From SZUA-38 sp965212525 (GTDB lineage: Bacteria > Pseudomonadota > Gammaproteobacteria > Xanthomonadales > SZUA-38): a DNA stretch of 64,000 bases. Made by a program: the position numbers and the translations under genes. Below are positions 52,424 through 62,628 of this stretch, in pieces; the stretch's first letter is position 1, and each line of letters starts with the position of its first letter. Below the pieces are notes generated by a model that was given only the letters and a program-made list of their open reading frames with translations, had not been told where the DNA came from and made no database searches. The stretch lies in NCBI GenBank assembly GCA_965212525.1, contig CBDBVC010000045.1, forward strand, positions 62,001 through 126,000. Reading direction: 5' to 3'.

Positions 52424-53614
52424 TCAGGGCAATTCCCGGATCCACGGACGCGGGTTCACCGGCTTGCCATCCTTGCGGATCTCGAAATACAGACCGCTGT
52501 CAGCAATCAGACTGTTGTCGCCCACGGTGCCGATCACTTCATCCTGATTGACCCAGTCACCCACATCCTTGAACAGTGCCTCGTTGAAGCCGTACAGACT
52601 CAGGTAACCCTCGCCGTGATCGATGATGATCAGCAGACCAAAGCCGCGCAGCCAGTCGGAATAAGCCACCCGACCGTAGGAGAGGGCCTTGATCTGCGTG
52701 CCCTTGGCCGCCTTGATAACAGCGCCCATGCGGTTCATGCCACCAGGCTTGTTACTGCCCGGCGCCAGGTACATGTCGCCCTGAACCGGCCAGGCCAGAC
52801 GGCTTTTCTGCGAGATGAAATCAGGAGCGTGGTCTATCTGGTTGGGGATGTCGGCAAAGATGTCCTCCAGTTCGGCCAGCAGTTTCTGCAGCCGTTTCTG
52901 GTCCTGATCGAGTGATCCGAGTTCGGACTGGCTGCTCTGGATGCGTTCGGCGATGCGCGCCAGCAGGACCTTGCGCTCATCCTGCAGCGCCTGCTTGCCC
53001 TGTCGCTCGGCAATCAACTGTAACTCGTTTTTCTGCATCGATTCACGCACACGCAGCTGCTCGGCGATCAGGTTGTCGAGCTGTACCAGCTGTCCCTGAA
53101 TACGGTCGATACGGCGGACCCGCTCACGATTGAAATAACGGTAATAGGACAATGACCGGCCCATGGCCGCAGGGTCATCCTGATTGATCACCATCTTGAG
53201 AAACTGGTGCTGTCCAAGCGCATAGGCCGATCGCACCTGGGCGGCCAGCGCCGCCGCTTCCTCCTGAATCGAGGCGTTCAGCCCATCCTGTTCGCGCTGG
53301 TTACCGGCCAGCCGCTGGTTCTGGCTCCCGATCTGTGTCTGCAGGCGCTTGAGCTCACGTGTGACCGCGGAGATTTCGCGCTCGGTCACGGCCAGCTCGT
53401 CATCAAGCTCGTCACGTTCGGTTTCGGCCGCGCGGATCTGCTGCTGGATGTCGGCAATCTGATCGCGCAACTCGATCAGGCGGTTGCGGATCTCTTCGGC
53501 ATCGTCCGCAGACGGGGCCGAGACCCACAGCAACAGGGTCAGCAGCAGACCGAACAGACCTGTCCGGGCAACGCTGTCGGGCCTGAAACTGAAGGATGAA
53601 GCGGCTTCTGTCAT
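52424..53614 (-). CDS. envC: Murein hydrolase activator EnvC
   Basis: The 396-residue protein has a signal/anchor (about residues 18-37), long coiled coils (40-250) and a C-terminal LytM domain (about 285-396) that lacks the metal His/Asp set: where active LytM has HxGxD it has GGMNRMGAVI. The last part LYFEIRKDGKPVNPRPWI matches E. coli EnvC. It binds FtsEX and switches on amidases AmiA/B at division. Confidence 0.95.
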   Translation of the reverse strand: MTEAASSFSFRPDSVARTGLFGLLLTLLLWVSAPSADDAEEIRNRLIELRDQIADIQQQIRAAETERDELDDELAVTEREISAVTRELKRLQTQIGSQNQRLAGNQREQDGLNASIQEEAAALAAQVRSAYALGQHQFLKMVINQDDPAAMGRSLSYYRYFNRERVRRIDRIQGQLVQLDNLIAEQLRVRESMQKNELQLIAERQGKQALQDERKVLLARIAERIQSSQSELGSLDQDQKRLQKLLAELEDIFADIPNQIDHAPDFISQKSRLAWPVQGDMYLAPGSNKPGGMNRMGAVIKAAKGTQIKALSYGRVAYSDWLRGFGLLIIIDHGEGYLSLYGFNEALFKDVGDWVNQDEVIGTVGDNSLIADSGLYFEIRKDGKPVNPRPWIRELP

Positions 53615-53682
53615 GTTTAACAGTTGATTATTACTGTTTAGACTACATATCCTTCACATATTACCATCTCCAAGATCGATAC

Positions 53683-54123
53683 ATGCTAGAACTACTTCCA
53701 GAATTTATCGGAAATCACCCGATACTGAGCCTGATGTTCGTGGGTCTGCTGGTGTTGCTGGTGCATAACGAAGTCACCCTGCGTTTTCGGGGCTTCAAGG
53801 CCGTGACACCTGCCCAGCTGACGGCACTGATCAACCAGAAGAACGCAGCGCTGATCGACGTCAGCGCCAAGGGCGATTTCGAAAAGGGGCACATCGTCAA
53901 CTCGATCAATGTCCTGCCGTCAACCGTCGACCCTCAGGACAAGAAGCTGACTCAGCTGAAGGATCAGGTGGTCGGTGTGTGCTGCAAGAACGGCGTGCAA
54001 TCCGAACAGGTGTGCAAGAAGCTGGTCAAGGCCGGCTACAACCAGCTGTTCTGGCTCAAGGGTGGTGTTCAGGCCTGGGCGGCCGACCAGCTGCCACTGA
54101 CGCGTGGAAAATCCGCCAAATAA
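53683..54123 (+). CDS. yibN: Rhodanese-domain membrane protein (YibN-like)
   Basis: From the ATG at 53683 (146 residues) it has an N-terminal helix (14-28) and a rhodanese domain with ALIDVSAKGDFEKGHI and the active Cys in VVGVCCKNGVQS. It is the usual first gene of the yibN-grxC-secB-gpsA cluster. Here grxC is absent. It may transfer sulfur, or assist membrane protein insertion as reported for YibN. Confidence 0.85.
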   Translation: MLELLPEFIGNHPILSLMFVGLLVLLVHNEVTLRFRGFKAVTPAQLTALINQKNAALIDVSAKGDFEKGHIVNSINVLPSTVDPQDKKLTQLKDQVVGVCCKNGVQSEQVCKKLVKAGYNQLFWLKGGVQAWAADQLPLTRGKSAK

Positions 54124-54263
54124 GCAATTCAGTTGACCGATATCAGGCACGGGAATGGCCAGAACTGTAATGTGCCTGCGGTGACCGATGTCCGGTCACC
54201 ACTGGAGAACGCATCGTCGAGATGAAACAATACAACAATTAAGACTAGTTAGGGACAAGACAC

Positions 54264-54755
54264 ATGGCAGAAGAAAACCAGACACCGGATACCGCCGGTC
54301 AGGGCGCAGCCCAGGCGGACCAGCCACGATTCAGCGTAATGAAACTGTTCATCAAGGACGTTTCATTCGAATCACCTTCATCACCCGAAATTTTCCAGAA
54401 TCCGGGCGAGCCCGAGTTGAAGCTCAACCTCAACCAGCGCGTCAAGTCACTGGAAGACAACAACTATGAAGTCATCCTGACTGTGACCGTCACGTGCAAG
54501 GTGGGCGAGCAGACAGCCTATCTGGCGGAAGTCCAGCAGGGCGGACTGTTCAACATTGTCGGTTTCGAGCCGGAACAGGCGCAGGCGACTCTGGGTTCCT
54601 ATTGCCCGGCCATCCTGTTCCCGTACGCCAGACAACAGATCTCCGATCTGGTACTGCACGGTGGATTCCAGCCACTGCTGCTGCAACCGGTGAACTTCGA
54701 CCAGCTGTATGCGGAACAGATCCGCAGACAACAGGCAGAAGCCACCGCCAGCTGA
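54264..54755 (+). CDS. secB: Protein-export chaperone SecB
   Basis: The 163-residue protein has the family pattern LFIKDVSFESPSSPEIF, LTVTVTCKVGEQTAYLAEVQQGGLF and FPYARQQISDLVLHGGFQPLLLQPVNF. It binds unfolded preproteins and passes them to SecA. It is followed by gpsA after 13 bases. Confidence 0.97.
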   Translation: MAEENQTPDTAGQGAAQADQPRFSVMKLFIKDVSFESPSSPEIFQNPGEPELKLNLNQRVKSLEDNNYEVILTVTVTCKVGEQTAYLAEVQQGGLFNIVGFEPEQAQATLGSYCPAILFPYARQQISDLVLHGGFQPLLLQPVNFDQLYAEQIRRQQAEATAS

Positions 54756-54768
54756 TCAGCACGAGCAG

Positions 54769-55782
54769 ATGCCGGAGCACAATGACCGACAGACAGTAGC
54801 CGTTCTCGGGGCAGGGTCCTGGGGGACGGCACTGGCGTTGCAGATTGCACGCTGTGGTCATGAGGTGCGCCTCTGGGGTCGCGATCCGGAGATGCTGGCC
54901 CGCATGTCGGAGCAACGGCAGAACAGCCGTTATCTTAGCGATGCCATGTTTCCGGACAACCTGCTGGTGGAGTCGGATCTGGAGGCGGCGATGCACGCCT
55001 CCGAGCGTATCCTGCTGGTCACACCCAGTCACTCCTTCCCCGACATGCTCAGGCAGATCGGGCCGGAGATGAAGCAGGGCATGGATTTCGCCTGGGCCAC
55101 CAAGGGTTTCGAGCCTGGCTCCGGACGCCTGCTGCATCAGGTAGCCAACGAAATTCTGGGTGACAACAGCCCGGGTGCCGTCGTCACCGGACCGTCCTTC
55201 GCACGCGAAGTGGCCGACGACAAGCCAACGGCAGTGACCGTGGCATCGACCGATCTCGATCATGCCCAGCGCTGGGTCGATGTGCTGCACGGCGGCAGTT
55301 TCCGTGCCTACGTCACCGATGACATCATCGGTGCCGAACTGGGCGGTGCGGTCAAGAACGTACTGGCCGTGGGCACCGGCATCATTGACGGCATGCAGCT
55401 GGGCACCAATGCTCGCGCTGCGCTGATGACCCGCGGACTGGCCGAAATGATGCGGCTCTCCGAGGCACTGGGCGCCCGCCGCGAAACCCTCATGGGGCTG
55501 TCCGGCATCGGCGATCTTATTCTGACCTGTACCGGTGATCTTTCCAGAAACCGCCGCTTCGGACTGGCCATTGGTCGTGGCGTCGATCAGGCTCAGGCAC
55601 TGGAGGAAATCAATCAGGTGGTCGAGGGTGTGCGCACGGCTGAAGAGCTGATGCGTCTGAGTGCCCGTCACAATGTCGAGCTGCCCATCTCCGAACAGAT
55701 CTCACTGATCATCAGTGGCGATATCACCCCCATCGAGGGCGTGAAGAACCTCATGTCGCGCGAGCCGCGCGCCGAAAACTGA
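54769..55782 (+). CDS. gpsA: Glycerol-3-phosphate dehydrogenase [NAD(P)+]
   Basis: The 337-residue protein starts at the ATG at 54769 with the NAD-binding VAVLGAGSWGTALA, then LWGRDPE, SGPSFAREVA-like TGPSFAREVADDKPTAV, EL-GGAVKNVLAVG and GLSGIGDLILTC. It makes sn-glycerol 3-phosphate for phospholipid synthesis, in line with plsC in the window. The upstream part of the frame overlaps secB. Confidence 0.97.
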   Translation: MPEHNDRQTVAVLGAGSWGTALALQIARCGHEVRLWGRDPEMLARMSEQRQNSRYLSDAMFPDNLLVESDLEAAMHASERILLVTPSHSFPDMLRQIGPEMKQGMDFAWATKGFEPGSGRLLHQVANEILGDNSPGAVVTGPSFAREVADDKPTAVTVASTDLDHAQRWVDVLHGGSFRAYVTDDIIGAELGGAVKNVLAVGTGIIDGMQLGTNARAALMTRGLAEMMRLSEALGARRETLMGLSGIGDLILTCTGDLSRNRRFGLAIGRGVDQAQALEEINQVVEGVRTAEELMRLSARHNVELPISEQISLIISGDITPIEGVKNLMSREPRAEN

Positions 55783-55808
55783 GTCACATACCGCTTCTGA
55801 CGACAACG

Positions 55809-57539
55809 CTAGTGTGGCGTTGCGCTGTCCTGATCCAGCAAATCACCCATGAACTGATCCCGCTCTTCCAGCGCTCGCAGATGCTGGCGGTACAGCCAGT
55901 TGGCAATCTTGTCTTCCGCAATCCCTTCTGATTTAAGCACGGCGGCCGCCAGGTCGAGCCCGGGCGGCACGCTGTTGTCGACCACGGCCGTGATCTTCAG
56001 CGCGCCGAATGCATCCACCTGACGTTCGTCGCTGATTGAGGCAAACCGTTTCAGGCCCGGGAAGCGATCATTGACCGTGCGGGTGAGTTTTTCCGAGGTG
56101 GCGAAATGCGGCATGGTGTTGACTACCGTCTTCACGTGCAGGCTGTCCAGCGCGCTGATCAGCCGCAGGTCGGTGGCATCGCCGAAGGCGACCTGGTAGC
56201 CATCGGTCTTGGCCTGGATAAAGCGGTCATGGTCATTATCCAGGGCAATATAGGGAATACTGTGTGCCTCCAGTGCATCGGCAATGCAATGACCCACCTC
56301 ACCCATGCTGATGACCAGTACAGTGCAGTTGCCACTGGGCGCGACCAAGCCGGTTCGGGCATCCTCATCATACTTGCGTTCCGACAGCCGTTCGGCCAGC
56401 TGGTGACCCAGCGCCGAGAGCGGCGGTGTCAGCGCCATGCTGATGGCGACGGCGGTAATCAGCACATTGGTTATCTCTACACCGAGAGCCGATTGCACGG
56501 CAACGTAGCTGAACACCACGAAGGCAAACTCACTGCCCTGTGACAACAGGAAGCCCAGCTGGATCGAGGAGCGCGTGGGCATGCGCAGGATCTTGCAGGC
56601 GGCGAACACCAGCAGCGATTTCAGCCCCAGCAACAACACAACTGAGGTGAGGATCTCCAGCCAGGAGGACAACAGTGAACCGGGGTCCATCTCCATGCCA
56701 ATGGTGATGAAGAAAAAGCCCAGCAGCAGACCGCGGAACGGCTTCACCTCAATCTGGATGATGTGCCGGTAATGCGTCTCGGCAATGATCATGCCACCGA
56801 GAAAGGCACCCAGTGTCAGCGACAACTCGATCATGCCGGTGGCGGCTGCCGCAGCCAGCACGATCAGCAGCGCCGTGGCCGAGAAGATTTCATCGTTCTT
56901 GAACGAGGCGATGAAGCGCAGCAGCGGTTCGGCGATCAGTTTCGCGACCAGGACAGCCACAGCGAATGCAGCCAGGGCCTTGCCGAGCGACAGCAGCATA
57001 ATATCGCCGATTGGTGCGCCTTCCTGTCCGAAACCGGCCGCCATGATCAGCAGGAAAATGGCGATGATGTCCTGGAAGATCAGCACCGATGTGGCGGCCG
57101 AGCCGAGCGGTGAATTGCGCTGATGGTAGCTGGCCAGCACCTGGGCCACCACCGCCGTCGAGGACAGCGCCAGGGCGACGCCGATCAGAATGGCGAGCGA
57201 GCCCGAATCGGTCAGCAGGTACACCGGCCAGGCCAGCACCAGCGCACAGAGCAATACCTGAATCGGGCCCAGGCCGAGCATTTCCTTGCGTGAATCCCAG
57301 ATATCCTCAAGCGTGAAGTGCAGGCCGATGTCGAACAACAGGAACACGATTCCGAGTTCTGCGAGTATGTGTGTGGTGTGGCTCTCCTGAATGAAATCCA
57401 GGCCGTGCGGACCAATCAGCACGCCGGCGATCAGGTAGCCGACGATCGGGTTCAGTTTCAGCGGTCGGGTCAGGGCAATGGCGGCGATGCCGGTGACCAG
57501 CAGTATGAGGGTCGGGACAAGAAAACTGACGTGTTCCAA
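55809..57539 (-). CDS. Cation:proton antiporter, KefB/YbaL type
   Basis: The protein has 12 or so membrane helices of the CPA2 type (NPIVGYLIAGVLIGPHGL near the start, LALSSTAVVAQVLA, GAFLGGMIIAETHYRHII) and a C-terminal RCK/TrkA-N domain (from GNCTVLVISMGEVGHCIADAL). It exchanges K+ or Na+ for H+ under nucleotide control. I chose a TTG at 57539 behind GGAAGG; a GTG at 57584 in the same frame has no ribosome site. Confidence 0.85.
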   Translation of the reverse strand: MEHVSFLVPTLILLVTGIAAIALTRPLKLNPIVGYLIAGVLIGPHGLDFIQESHTTHILAELGIVFLLFDIGLHFTLEDIWDSRKEMLGLGPIQVLLCALVLAWPVYLLTDSGSLAILIGVALALSSTAVVAQVLASYHQRNSPLGSAATSVLIFQDIIAIFLLIMAAGFGQEGAPIGDIMLLSLGKALAAFAVAVLVAKLIAEPLLRFIASFKNDEIFSATALLIVLAAAAATGMIELSLTLGAFLGGMIIAETHYRHIIQIEVKPFRGLLLGFFFITIGMEMDPGSLLSSWLEILTSVVLLLGLKSLLVFAACKILRMPTRSSIQLGFLLSQGSEFAFVVFSYVAVQSALGVEITNVLITAVAISMALTPPLSALGHQLAERLSERKYDEDARTGLVAPSGNCTVLVISMGEVGHCIADALEAHSIPYIALDNDHDRFIQAKTDGYQVAFGDATDLRLISALDSLHVKTVVNTMPHFATSEKLTRTVNDRFPGLKRFASISDERQVDAFGALKITAVVDNSVPPGLDLAAAVLKSEGIAEDKIANWLYRQHLRALEERDQFMGDLLDQDSATPH

Positions 57540-57702
57540 GTGCTGCTGTTCCTTCCGCTGGCAGGGGCCTGACAATGCTGTCACTGATCATAGCAGACAA
57601 ACGGCCCGAGCCGGCAATCAGCGATGCAACGGGCACAGCCATTGACCGGGGCCATGCGACACGCTAGTGTCGGTCACTTGTGTCTCAAACATGGGCAAGT
57701 GC

Positions 57703-60600
57703 ATGATGAAAACAAGACTTCTGTTGCTGTTGTTGCTGGTACCTGTGGTGCAGGCGGCGGACCTGATGGAACCCACCACGCTGGACGACCTGGATTACGC
57801 GCTGCCGTTGCTGACGGACGATTACAATCCGGGCATCGCAACACCCGAGCAGATCCTGGGCTTCGAGGTTGGCAAGCGCACGGCCACCCCGGAACAGATC
57901 GTGCAGGCGATCCGGCTCTGGTCGCAGCAGAGTGACAAGGCCATGCTGGTTGAGTACGCCCGTTCGCATGAAGACCGTCCTCTCTACTATGTGGTGGTGT
58001 CCTCGCCGGCCAATCTGGCGCGGCTTGATGACATCAAGGCCGACCTGGCCCGACTGGCCGATGCGGCCAGTACCAGCAGCGAACAGGCTGACGAGATCAT
58101 TGGCCGCCTGCCGGCGATTGCCTGGATGGCCTATTCGATCCACGGCAACGAGTCTTCCGGTGCCGATGCCTCACTGGCGGCACTGTATCACCTGATCGCC
58201 TCCAACAGCGCCGAGGTGAGTGATCTGCTGGAGAAGGAAATCGTCATCATCGATCCGTCGATGAACCCCGACGGCCGGGCACGCTTCGTCAAGCAGCTGG
58301 AGCAGGCGCGAGGTACAGCGCCCAACATCGACAACCAGTCGGTGCTGCACAGTGGCGTCTGGCCCTACGGTCGCACCAACCATTACCTGTTCGATCTGAA
58401 CCGGGATTTTGTCTACCTGGTGCACCCGGAGACCCGTGGCCGCGTCAGGGCCATCAACGAGTGGACGCCGCAGCTGATGATCGATGGCCACGAAATGGGT
58501 TCACTCAATACCTATCTGTTTGCCCCGGCACGTGAGCCGATCAATGCCCACGTCTCGCGCGAATTGCGCAACTGGAACGATGTCTTTGCCCGTGATCAAG
58601 CGGCCGCCTTCGACCGCATGAACTGGCCCTACTACACCGGGGAGTGGTTCGAGAACCTGTATGCCGGTTACTCCAATTATTCCGAGTACCGCGGCAGCAT
58701 TCATATCCTGTACGAGCAGGCCAGCACCGATGAGGATGCGGTGATGCGCCCCGAAGGCCGCATGCGTACCTATCAGCAGAGCGTACACCAGCAGCTGGTC
58801 AGCACACTGGTCAATCTGGAGACCCTGGCCAGGCACTCGGCTGACATTTACCGTGACTATTTCGCCGACCGCCAGCGCATGATTTCATCCAGCAGCCCCT
58901 ATGCCTCGGTCAGTTACGTCATCGAACCCACCGACAATCACAGTCGTCTCAACGCACTGGTCGAAGTACTGCAGTTCCAGGACATCAATGTCTACCAGAC
59001 CAGCAGCGAGATCACGGTCAGCAATGCCCGCGACCATCTGGGCCAGACTCGATCACGCACCACCCTGCCAGCCGGTAGCGTGGTGATCCCGAATCGTCAG
59101 GCCGAGGCCAGACTGATCGCCGCCGTGCTCGAGTTTGATACGCCGATCAAGGACGAGGTGCTGATCGAGGAGCGCCAGAACACGCTTCGCGACGGATCCA
59201 GCATCATGTACGACGTCACCGCCTGGAACCTCAGCATGATGTATGGTCTGTCGGCGCTGCGCGTGCCGACCGAGATCAAGTCCAGTCTGGTGCCCTATCA
59301 GAAGCGCATGCCGAGTGAACCCAGCCTGTCGGAAACGGCAATTGCCTGGGCCGTGGACGGTGCCGATGACCGATCACTGGCCTTTGCCGCACGGCTGATG
59401 GAACAGGGGGTTCAGGTTCGTGTCATCGACAAGGAATCACAGCTGGATGATCGCAACTTCTCTCGCGGTTCGATTCTGGTCAGCCGCAACGACAATCGCA
59501 AACGTGCCGATCTGGTCGACACACTCAAGGCCGAAGCCAGTGGCCTGTCACTGACCCTGTACCCGGTGAGCCGGGGCCTGGGTGAGGGCGAGCTGCCCGA
59601 TATCGGTGGCCGCCACTTCCGCCTGCTGAGGCAACCCAGTATCGCCATCATCAGCCGTGGCATGTTCAACTTCTACGATTACGGCACCATCTGGCACAGC
59701 ATCGACACCAATCTGGGAATCCGTCACAGCCACCTGGATCAGACTACCTTCAGCTTCAACGATCTGCGACGCTACAACGTGCTGATCCTGCCCGATCGCT
59801 TTGCCGGCAACCTGAGCCCGGGCGAAGTTGCGGCACTGAAACGCTGGGTCGAGATGGGCAACACACTGATTGCTGTCGACGGTTCGGTACCGGACCTGAT
59901 CAAGGAAGACAACAAGCTCAGCGCCGTGCGCTCGCTGGAGGACAGTTTCGGCGATATCGCCGACTATGACATTTCGCTGCAGCGCGAATGGCTGGCCACC
60001 CGCGAGACGCTCAGCAACCTGTCCACGACACGTCAGCATGCCGCCGCACTCTCGGTCGATTACCCGAGCGCGAAGGCCAGCAAGGGCAAGAGCGAGGATG
60101 ACCTGAAACAGGTGAACCGCTGGCAATCGCTGTTCATGCCATCCGGTGCCTTTGTTGCCGGTCGGGGTGATCAGAAGCACTGGCTCAGCTTCGGCACCGA
60201 TCCGGTGATGCCATTGCTTGTTTCCGACAACCCGGTGCTGATGTCCGGTGACAGCACCCGCGCCGTGGTGCGCATCGGTGATTACCGCGAGCTCAGCGAC
60301 GGCGAATGGGATGATGTGAAGGATTCACTCGACGACAGCGACAGTTATTCAATCGGCTGGTCCACGCTGCCGCAAAAGCAGGAACTGCTGATTCGCATGA
60401 GCGGCCTGCTGTGGCCCGAAGCCAGCCAGCGACTGGCCAATTCGGCCTGGCTCACGCAGGAACGAAAGGGCCAGGGGCAGATCATTCTGTTTGCCTCGCA
60501 GCCCAACTTCCGCGGCGCTGCCAAGGGCATGAACCGCTTCCTGCTCAATGCCATTGTGCTGGGCCCCGGACTGGGCACCTCGACCCGCATTGAACTGTAG
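57703..60600 (+). CDS. Secreted M14-family zinc carboxypeptidase with C-terminal domain
   Basis: From the ATG at 57703 the protein has 965 residues, a signal peptide (ending VVQA, residue 18) and an M14 peptidase domain with H147-G-N-E150 (YSIHGNESSG), the third zinc ligand in MIDGHEMG (H263) and LFDLNRDF between. After residue 400 comes a long region with a GATase1-like fold segment (NLSPGEVAALKRWVEMGNTLIAVDGS). It probably trims periplasmic or external peptides. Other starts at 57667 and 57691 are in frame. It is divergent from the antiporter gene and 5 bases upstream of the DUF1028 gene. Confidence 0.85.
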   Translation: MMKTRLLLLLLLVPVVQAADLMEPTTLDDLDYALPLLTDDYNPGIATPEQILGFEVGKRTATPEQIVQAIRLWSQQSDKAMLVEYARSHEDRPLYYVVVSSPANLARLDDIKADLARLADAASTSSEQADEIIGRLPAIAWMAYSIHGNESSGADASLAALYHLIASNSAEVSDLLEKEIVIIDPSMNPDGRARFVKQLEQARGTAPNIDNQSVLHSGVWPYGRTNHYLFDLNRDFVYLVHPETRGRVRAINEWTPQLMIDGHEMGSLNTYLFAPAREPINAHVSRELRNWNDVFARDQAAAFDRMNWPYYTGEWFENLYAGYSNYSEYRGSIHILYEQASTDEDAVMRPEGRMRTYQQSVHQQLVSTLVNLETLARHSADIYRDYFADRQRMISSSSPYASVSYVIEPTDNHSRLNALVEVLQFQDINVYQTSSEITVSNARDHLGQTRSRTTLPAGSVVIPNRQAEARLIAAVLEFDTPIKDEVLIEERQNTLRDGSSIMYDVTAWNLSMMYGLSALRVPTEIKSSLVPYQKRMPSEPSLSETAIAWAVDGADDRSLAFAARLMEQGVQVRVIDKESQLDDRNFSRGSILVSRNDNRKRADLVDTLKAEASGLSLTLYPVSRGLGEGELPDIGGRHFRLLRQPSIAIISRGMFNFYDYGTIWHSIDTNLGIRHSHLDQTTFSFNDLRRYNVLILPDRFAGNLSPGEVAALKRWVEMGNTLIAVDGSVPDLIKEDNKLSAVRSLEDSFGDIADYDISLQREWLATRETLSNLSTTRQHAAALSVDYPSAKASKGKSEDDLKQVNRWQSLFMPSGAFVAGRGDQKHWLSFGTDPVMPLLVSDNPVLMSGDSTRAVVRIGDYRELSDGEWDDVKDSLDDSDSYSIGWSTLPQKQELLIRMSGLLWPEASQRLANSAWLTQERKGQGQIILFASQPNFRGAAKGMNRFLLNAIVLGPGLGTSTRIEL

Positions 60601-60604
60601 CGCC

Positions 60605-61756
60605 ATGGGCCTGACACGGATTTCCCCCTGGCTGTTTTCAATTGCATTGATGGCCAGCCCGGATCCGGTCATGGCCACCTGGTCGATTCTGTTTCACGAC
60701 ACGGAGTCGGGCGAAACGGGGGTCGCTTCGGCAACCTGCGTCACCGGGATCGACCTGAAGGCATTTTCGCCCGTTGTTCGTGTGGCAACAGGTGCCGGTG
60801 CAGCACAGTCGGCGGTCGATTCCTCCGGTCAGCGGCGCAATATCATCCGCGACGGCCTGATCAATGGCGATGACGCCGACAGCATCATTGCCGAACTGAT
60901 CCAGCTCAACGGCACCGGATTTCACCAGCACGGTATTGTGGGCAGTGGTCCCAGCGCAGCGACGCAGTCTGGCGTAGACACCTTTGATCATTCCTCCGGC
61001 GTTGCCGGCTCGGCTGGGAGTGTGCATTACGCCATTCAGGGCAATATCCTGACGGGTGTGGCCGTGATCAACGAGGCGGAAAATGCGCTGCTCAACACCG
61101 GTGATACCTGGCCGGCCCGCTTGATGGCAGCCATGCAGGCGGCACGACTGCAGGGCGGTGACGGTCGCTGTTCCTGTCCTGGGCTGGTCACCGGTTGCGG
61201 CACACCGCCGCCGATGTTCGACAAGTCGGCCGACGTCGGTTTCTTCATCGTCAGCCGCGAAGGCGACAGTGACGACAGCAACTGCAATGCCAATGGCTGT
61301 GCAGACGGCGATTACTTTCTCGATTTCAACATTGCCTTTCAGGGCAGCGCCGATCCGGATCCGGTGTTGCAGCTGCAGACGCTGTTCGATCAGTCACGCA
61401 GCGACCGCATCGGCATGGCCGATGCGCTGGTCACACAAGTGAGCTTCGAGCGCGATGGCAACGACTACGTGCTGCTGGTTCAGCTCAAGGACTGGCAGGG
61501 ACAGGACCTGACGGGAACAGCCGCGCTGATTACGGTCAGTCACCTGCCGGATTCGGATCAGTTCACCAGCATTGGCGCGGTGGCGCCACAGGGCAACGGC
61601 TTGTATCGGGTACCACTACTGGTGGTAGATCAGGATCTGGGTACCGATCATTTCAACATCATCATCAATGACGGCGGCCGCGATGTGATGATTCCCAGCA
61701 CGCGCACCTTCCTCATGTCCCAGAGCAGCATCTTCTCGGACGGCTTCGAGGGCTGA
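60605..61756 (+). CDS. DUF1028-family secreted protein
   Basis: The 383-residue protein has a signal peptide (ending MA, residue 24) and the DUF1028 pattern right after it: TWSILFHDTESGETGVASATC, AGAAQSAVD and EGVAGSAGSVHYAIQGNIL-type block. The family has an Ntn-hydrolase-like fold of unknown activity. After residue 270 a beta-rich domain follows, and the chain ends IFSDGFEG, a tail repeated on many secreted proteins of this bacterial group. It follows the M14 peptidase by 4 bases, so both are in one operon. Confidence 0.85.
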   Translation: MGLTRISPWLFSIALMASPDPVMATWSILFHDTESGETGVASATCVTGIDLKAFSPVVRVATGAGAAQSAVDSSGQRRNIIRDGLINGDDADSIIAELIQLNGTGFHQHGIVGSGPSAATQSGVDTFDHSSGVAGSAGSVHYAIQGNILTGVAVINEAENALLNTGDTWPARLMAAMQAARLQGGDGRCSCPGLVTGCGTPPPMFDKSADVGFFIVSREGDSDDSNCNANGCADGDYFLDFNIAFQGSADPDPVLQLQTLFDQSRSDRIGMADALVTQVSFERDGNDYVLLVQLKDWQGQDLTGTAALITVSHLPDSDQFTSIGAVAPQGNGLYRVPLLVVDQDLGTDHFNIIINDGGRDVMIPSTRTFLMSQSSIFSDGFEG

Positions 61757-61791
61757 AAAAAACAACCGTCAGCCGTTTTCGATGAAGTCTC

Positions 61792-62538
61792 TCAGTGCGC
61801 CTTGCCCTGATTCGCCACTTCGTTCATGGCAGCCTGGATGGCTTCGGGGTCGTTGAGGTAATAGCTCCTGATCGGCGTGAGTGATTCATCAAGCTCGTAC
61901 ACCAGTGGTTCACCCGTCGGTATATTGAGCTTGAGGATCTCTTCGTCGGAGACCTTGTCCAGGTGCTTGACCAGGGCCCGCAGTGAATTGCCGTGGGCCG
62001 CGATGATCACCCGCTTGCCCGAGGTGATGACCGGCACGATATCCGATTCCCAGTAGGGCAGGACGCGATCAACGGTATCGGCCAGACACTCGCCGACCGG
62101 CAGCTCGGATTCTTCCAGCGCGGCATAACGCGGATCATGACCGGGATAATGCTCACTGTCCTTCTCCAGCGCCGGCGGTGGTGTGGCGTAACTGCGGCGC
62201 CAGATCAGCACCTGTTCATCGCCGTATTTCGCCGCGGTTTCGGCCTTGTCCAGTCCCTGCAATGCGCCGTAATGACGCTCGTTCAGACGCCAGTGACGAT
62301 GCACCGGCAGCCACATGCGGTCCATTTCATCGAGTGCAATCCACAGGGTGCGAATGGCACGTTTCAGCACCGAGGTGAAGGCGATATCGAAGTCGAAGCC
62401 TTCCTGCTTCAGCAGTTTGCCGGCATTGGCGGCCTGGGCTCGGCCAGTATCGGTCAGGTCAACATCGGCCCAGCCAGTAAACTGGTTGGATTTGTTCCAC
62501 AGGCTCTGGCCGTGGCGCAGCAGGACTATCTTGTACAT
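61792..62538 (-). CDS. gpmA: 2,3-bisphosphoglycerate-dependent phosphoglycerate mutase
   Basis: The 248-residue protein has the RHG motif LLRHGQSLWN (phospho-His), ERHYGALQGLDKAETA and AAHGNSLRALVKHL. It interconverts 3- and 2-phosphoglycerate in glycolysis and gluconeogenesis. It converges with the DUF1028 gene. Confidence 0.97.
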   Translation of the reverse strand: MYKIVLLRHGQSLWNKSNQFTGWADVDLTDTGRAQAANAGKLLKQEGFDFDIAFTSVLKRAIRTLWIALDEMDRMWLPVHRHWRLNERHYGALQGLDKAETAAKYGDEQVLIWRRSYATPPPALEKDSEHYPGHDPRYAALEESELPVGECLADTVDRVLPYWESDIVPVITSGKRVIIAAHGNSLRALVKHLDKVSDEEILKLNIPTGEPLVYELDESLTPIRSYYLNDPEAIQAAMNEVANQGKAH

Positions 62539-62628
62539 GGGGTCTCATTTCAATTCGAACAGCAAGGGCGTATCCTATCACGATCAGCCGCCGCCTGAAG
62601 CGGCAATCGACCCGGCAGGACAGGTGAC

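Noticed and set aside
54550..55671. 373-residue minus-strand open frame
   Set aside because: Antisense shadow of secB/gpsA.
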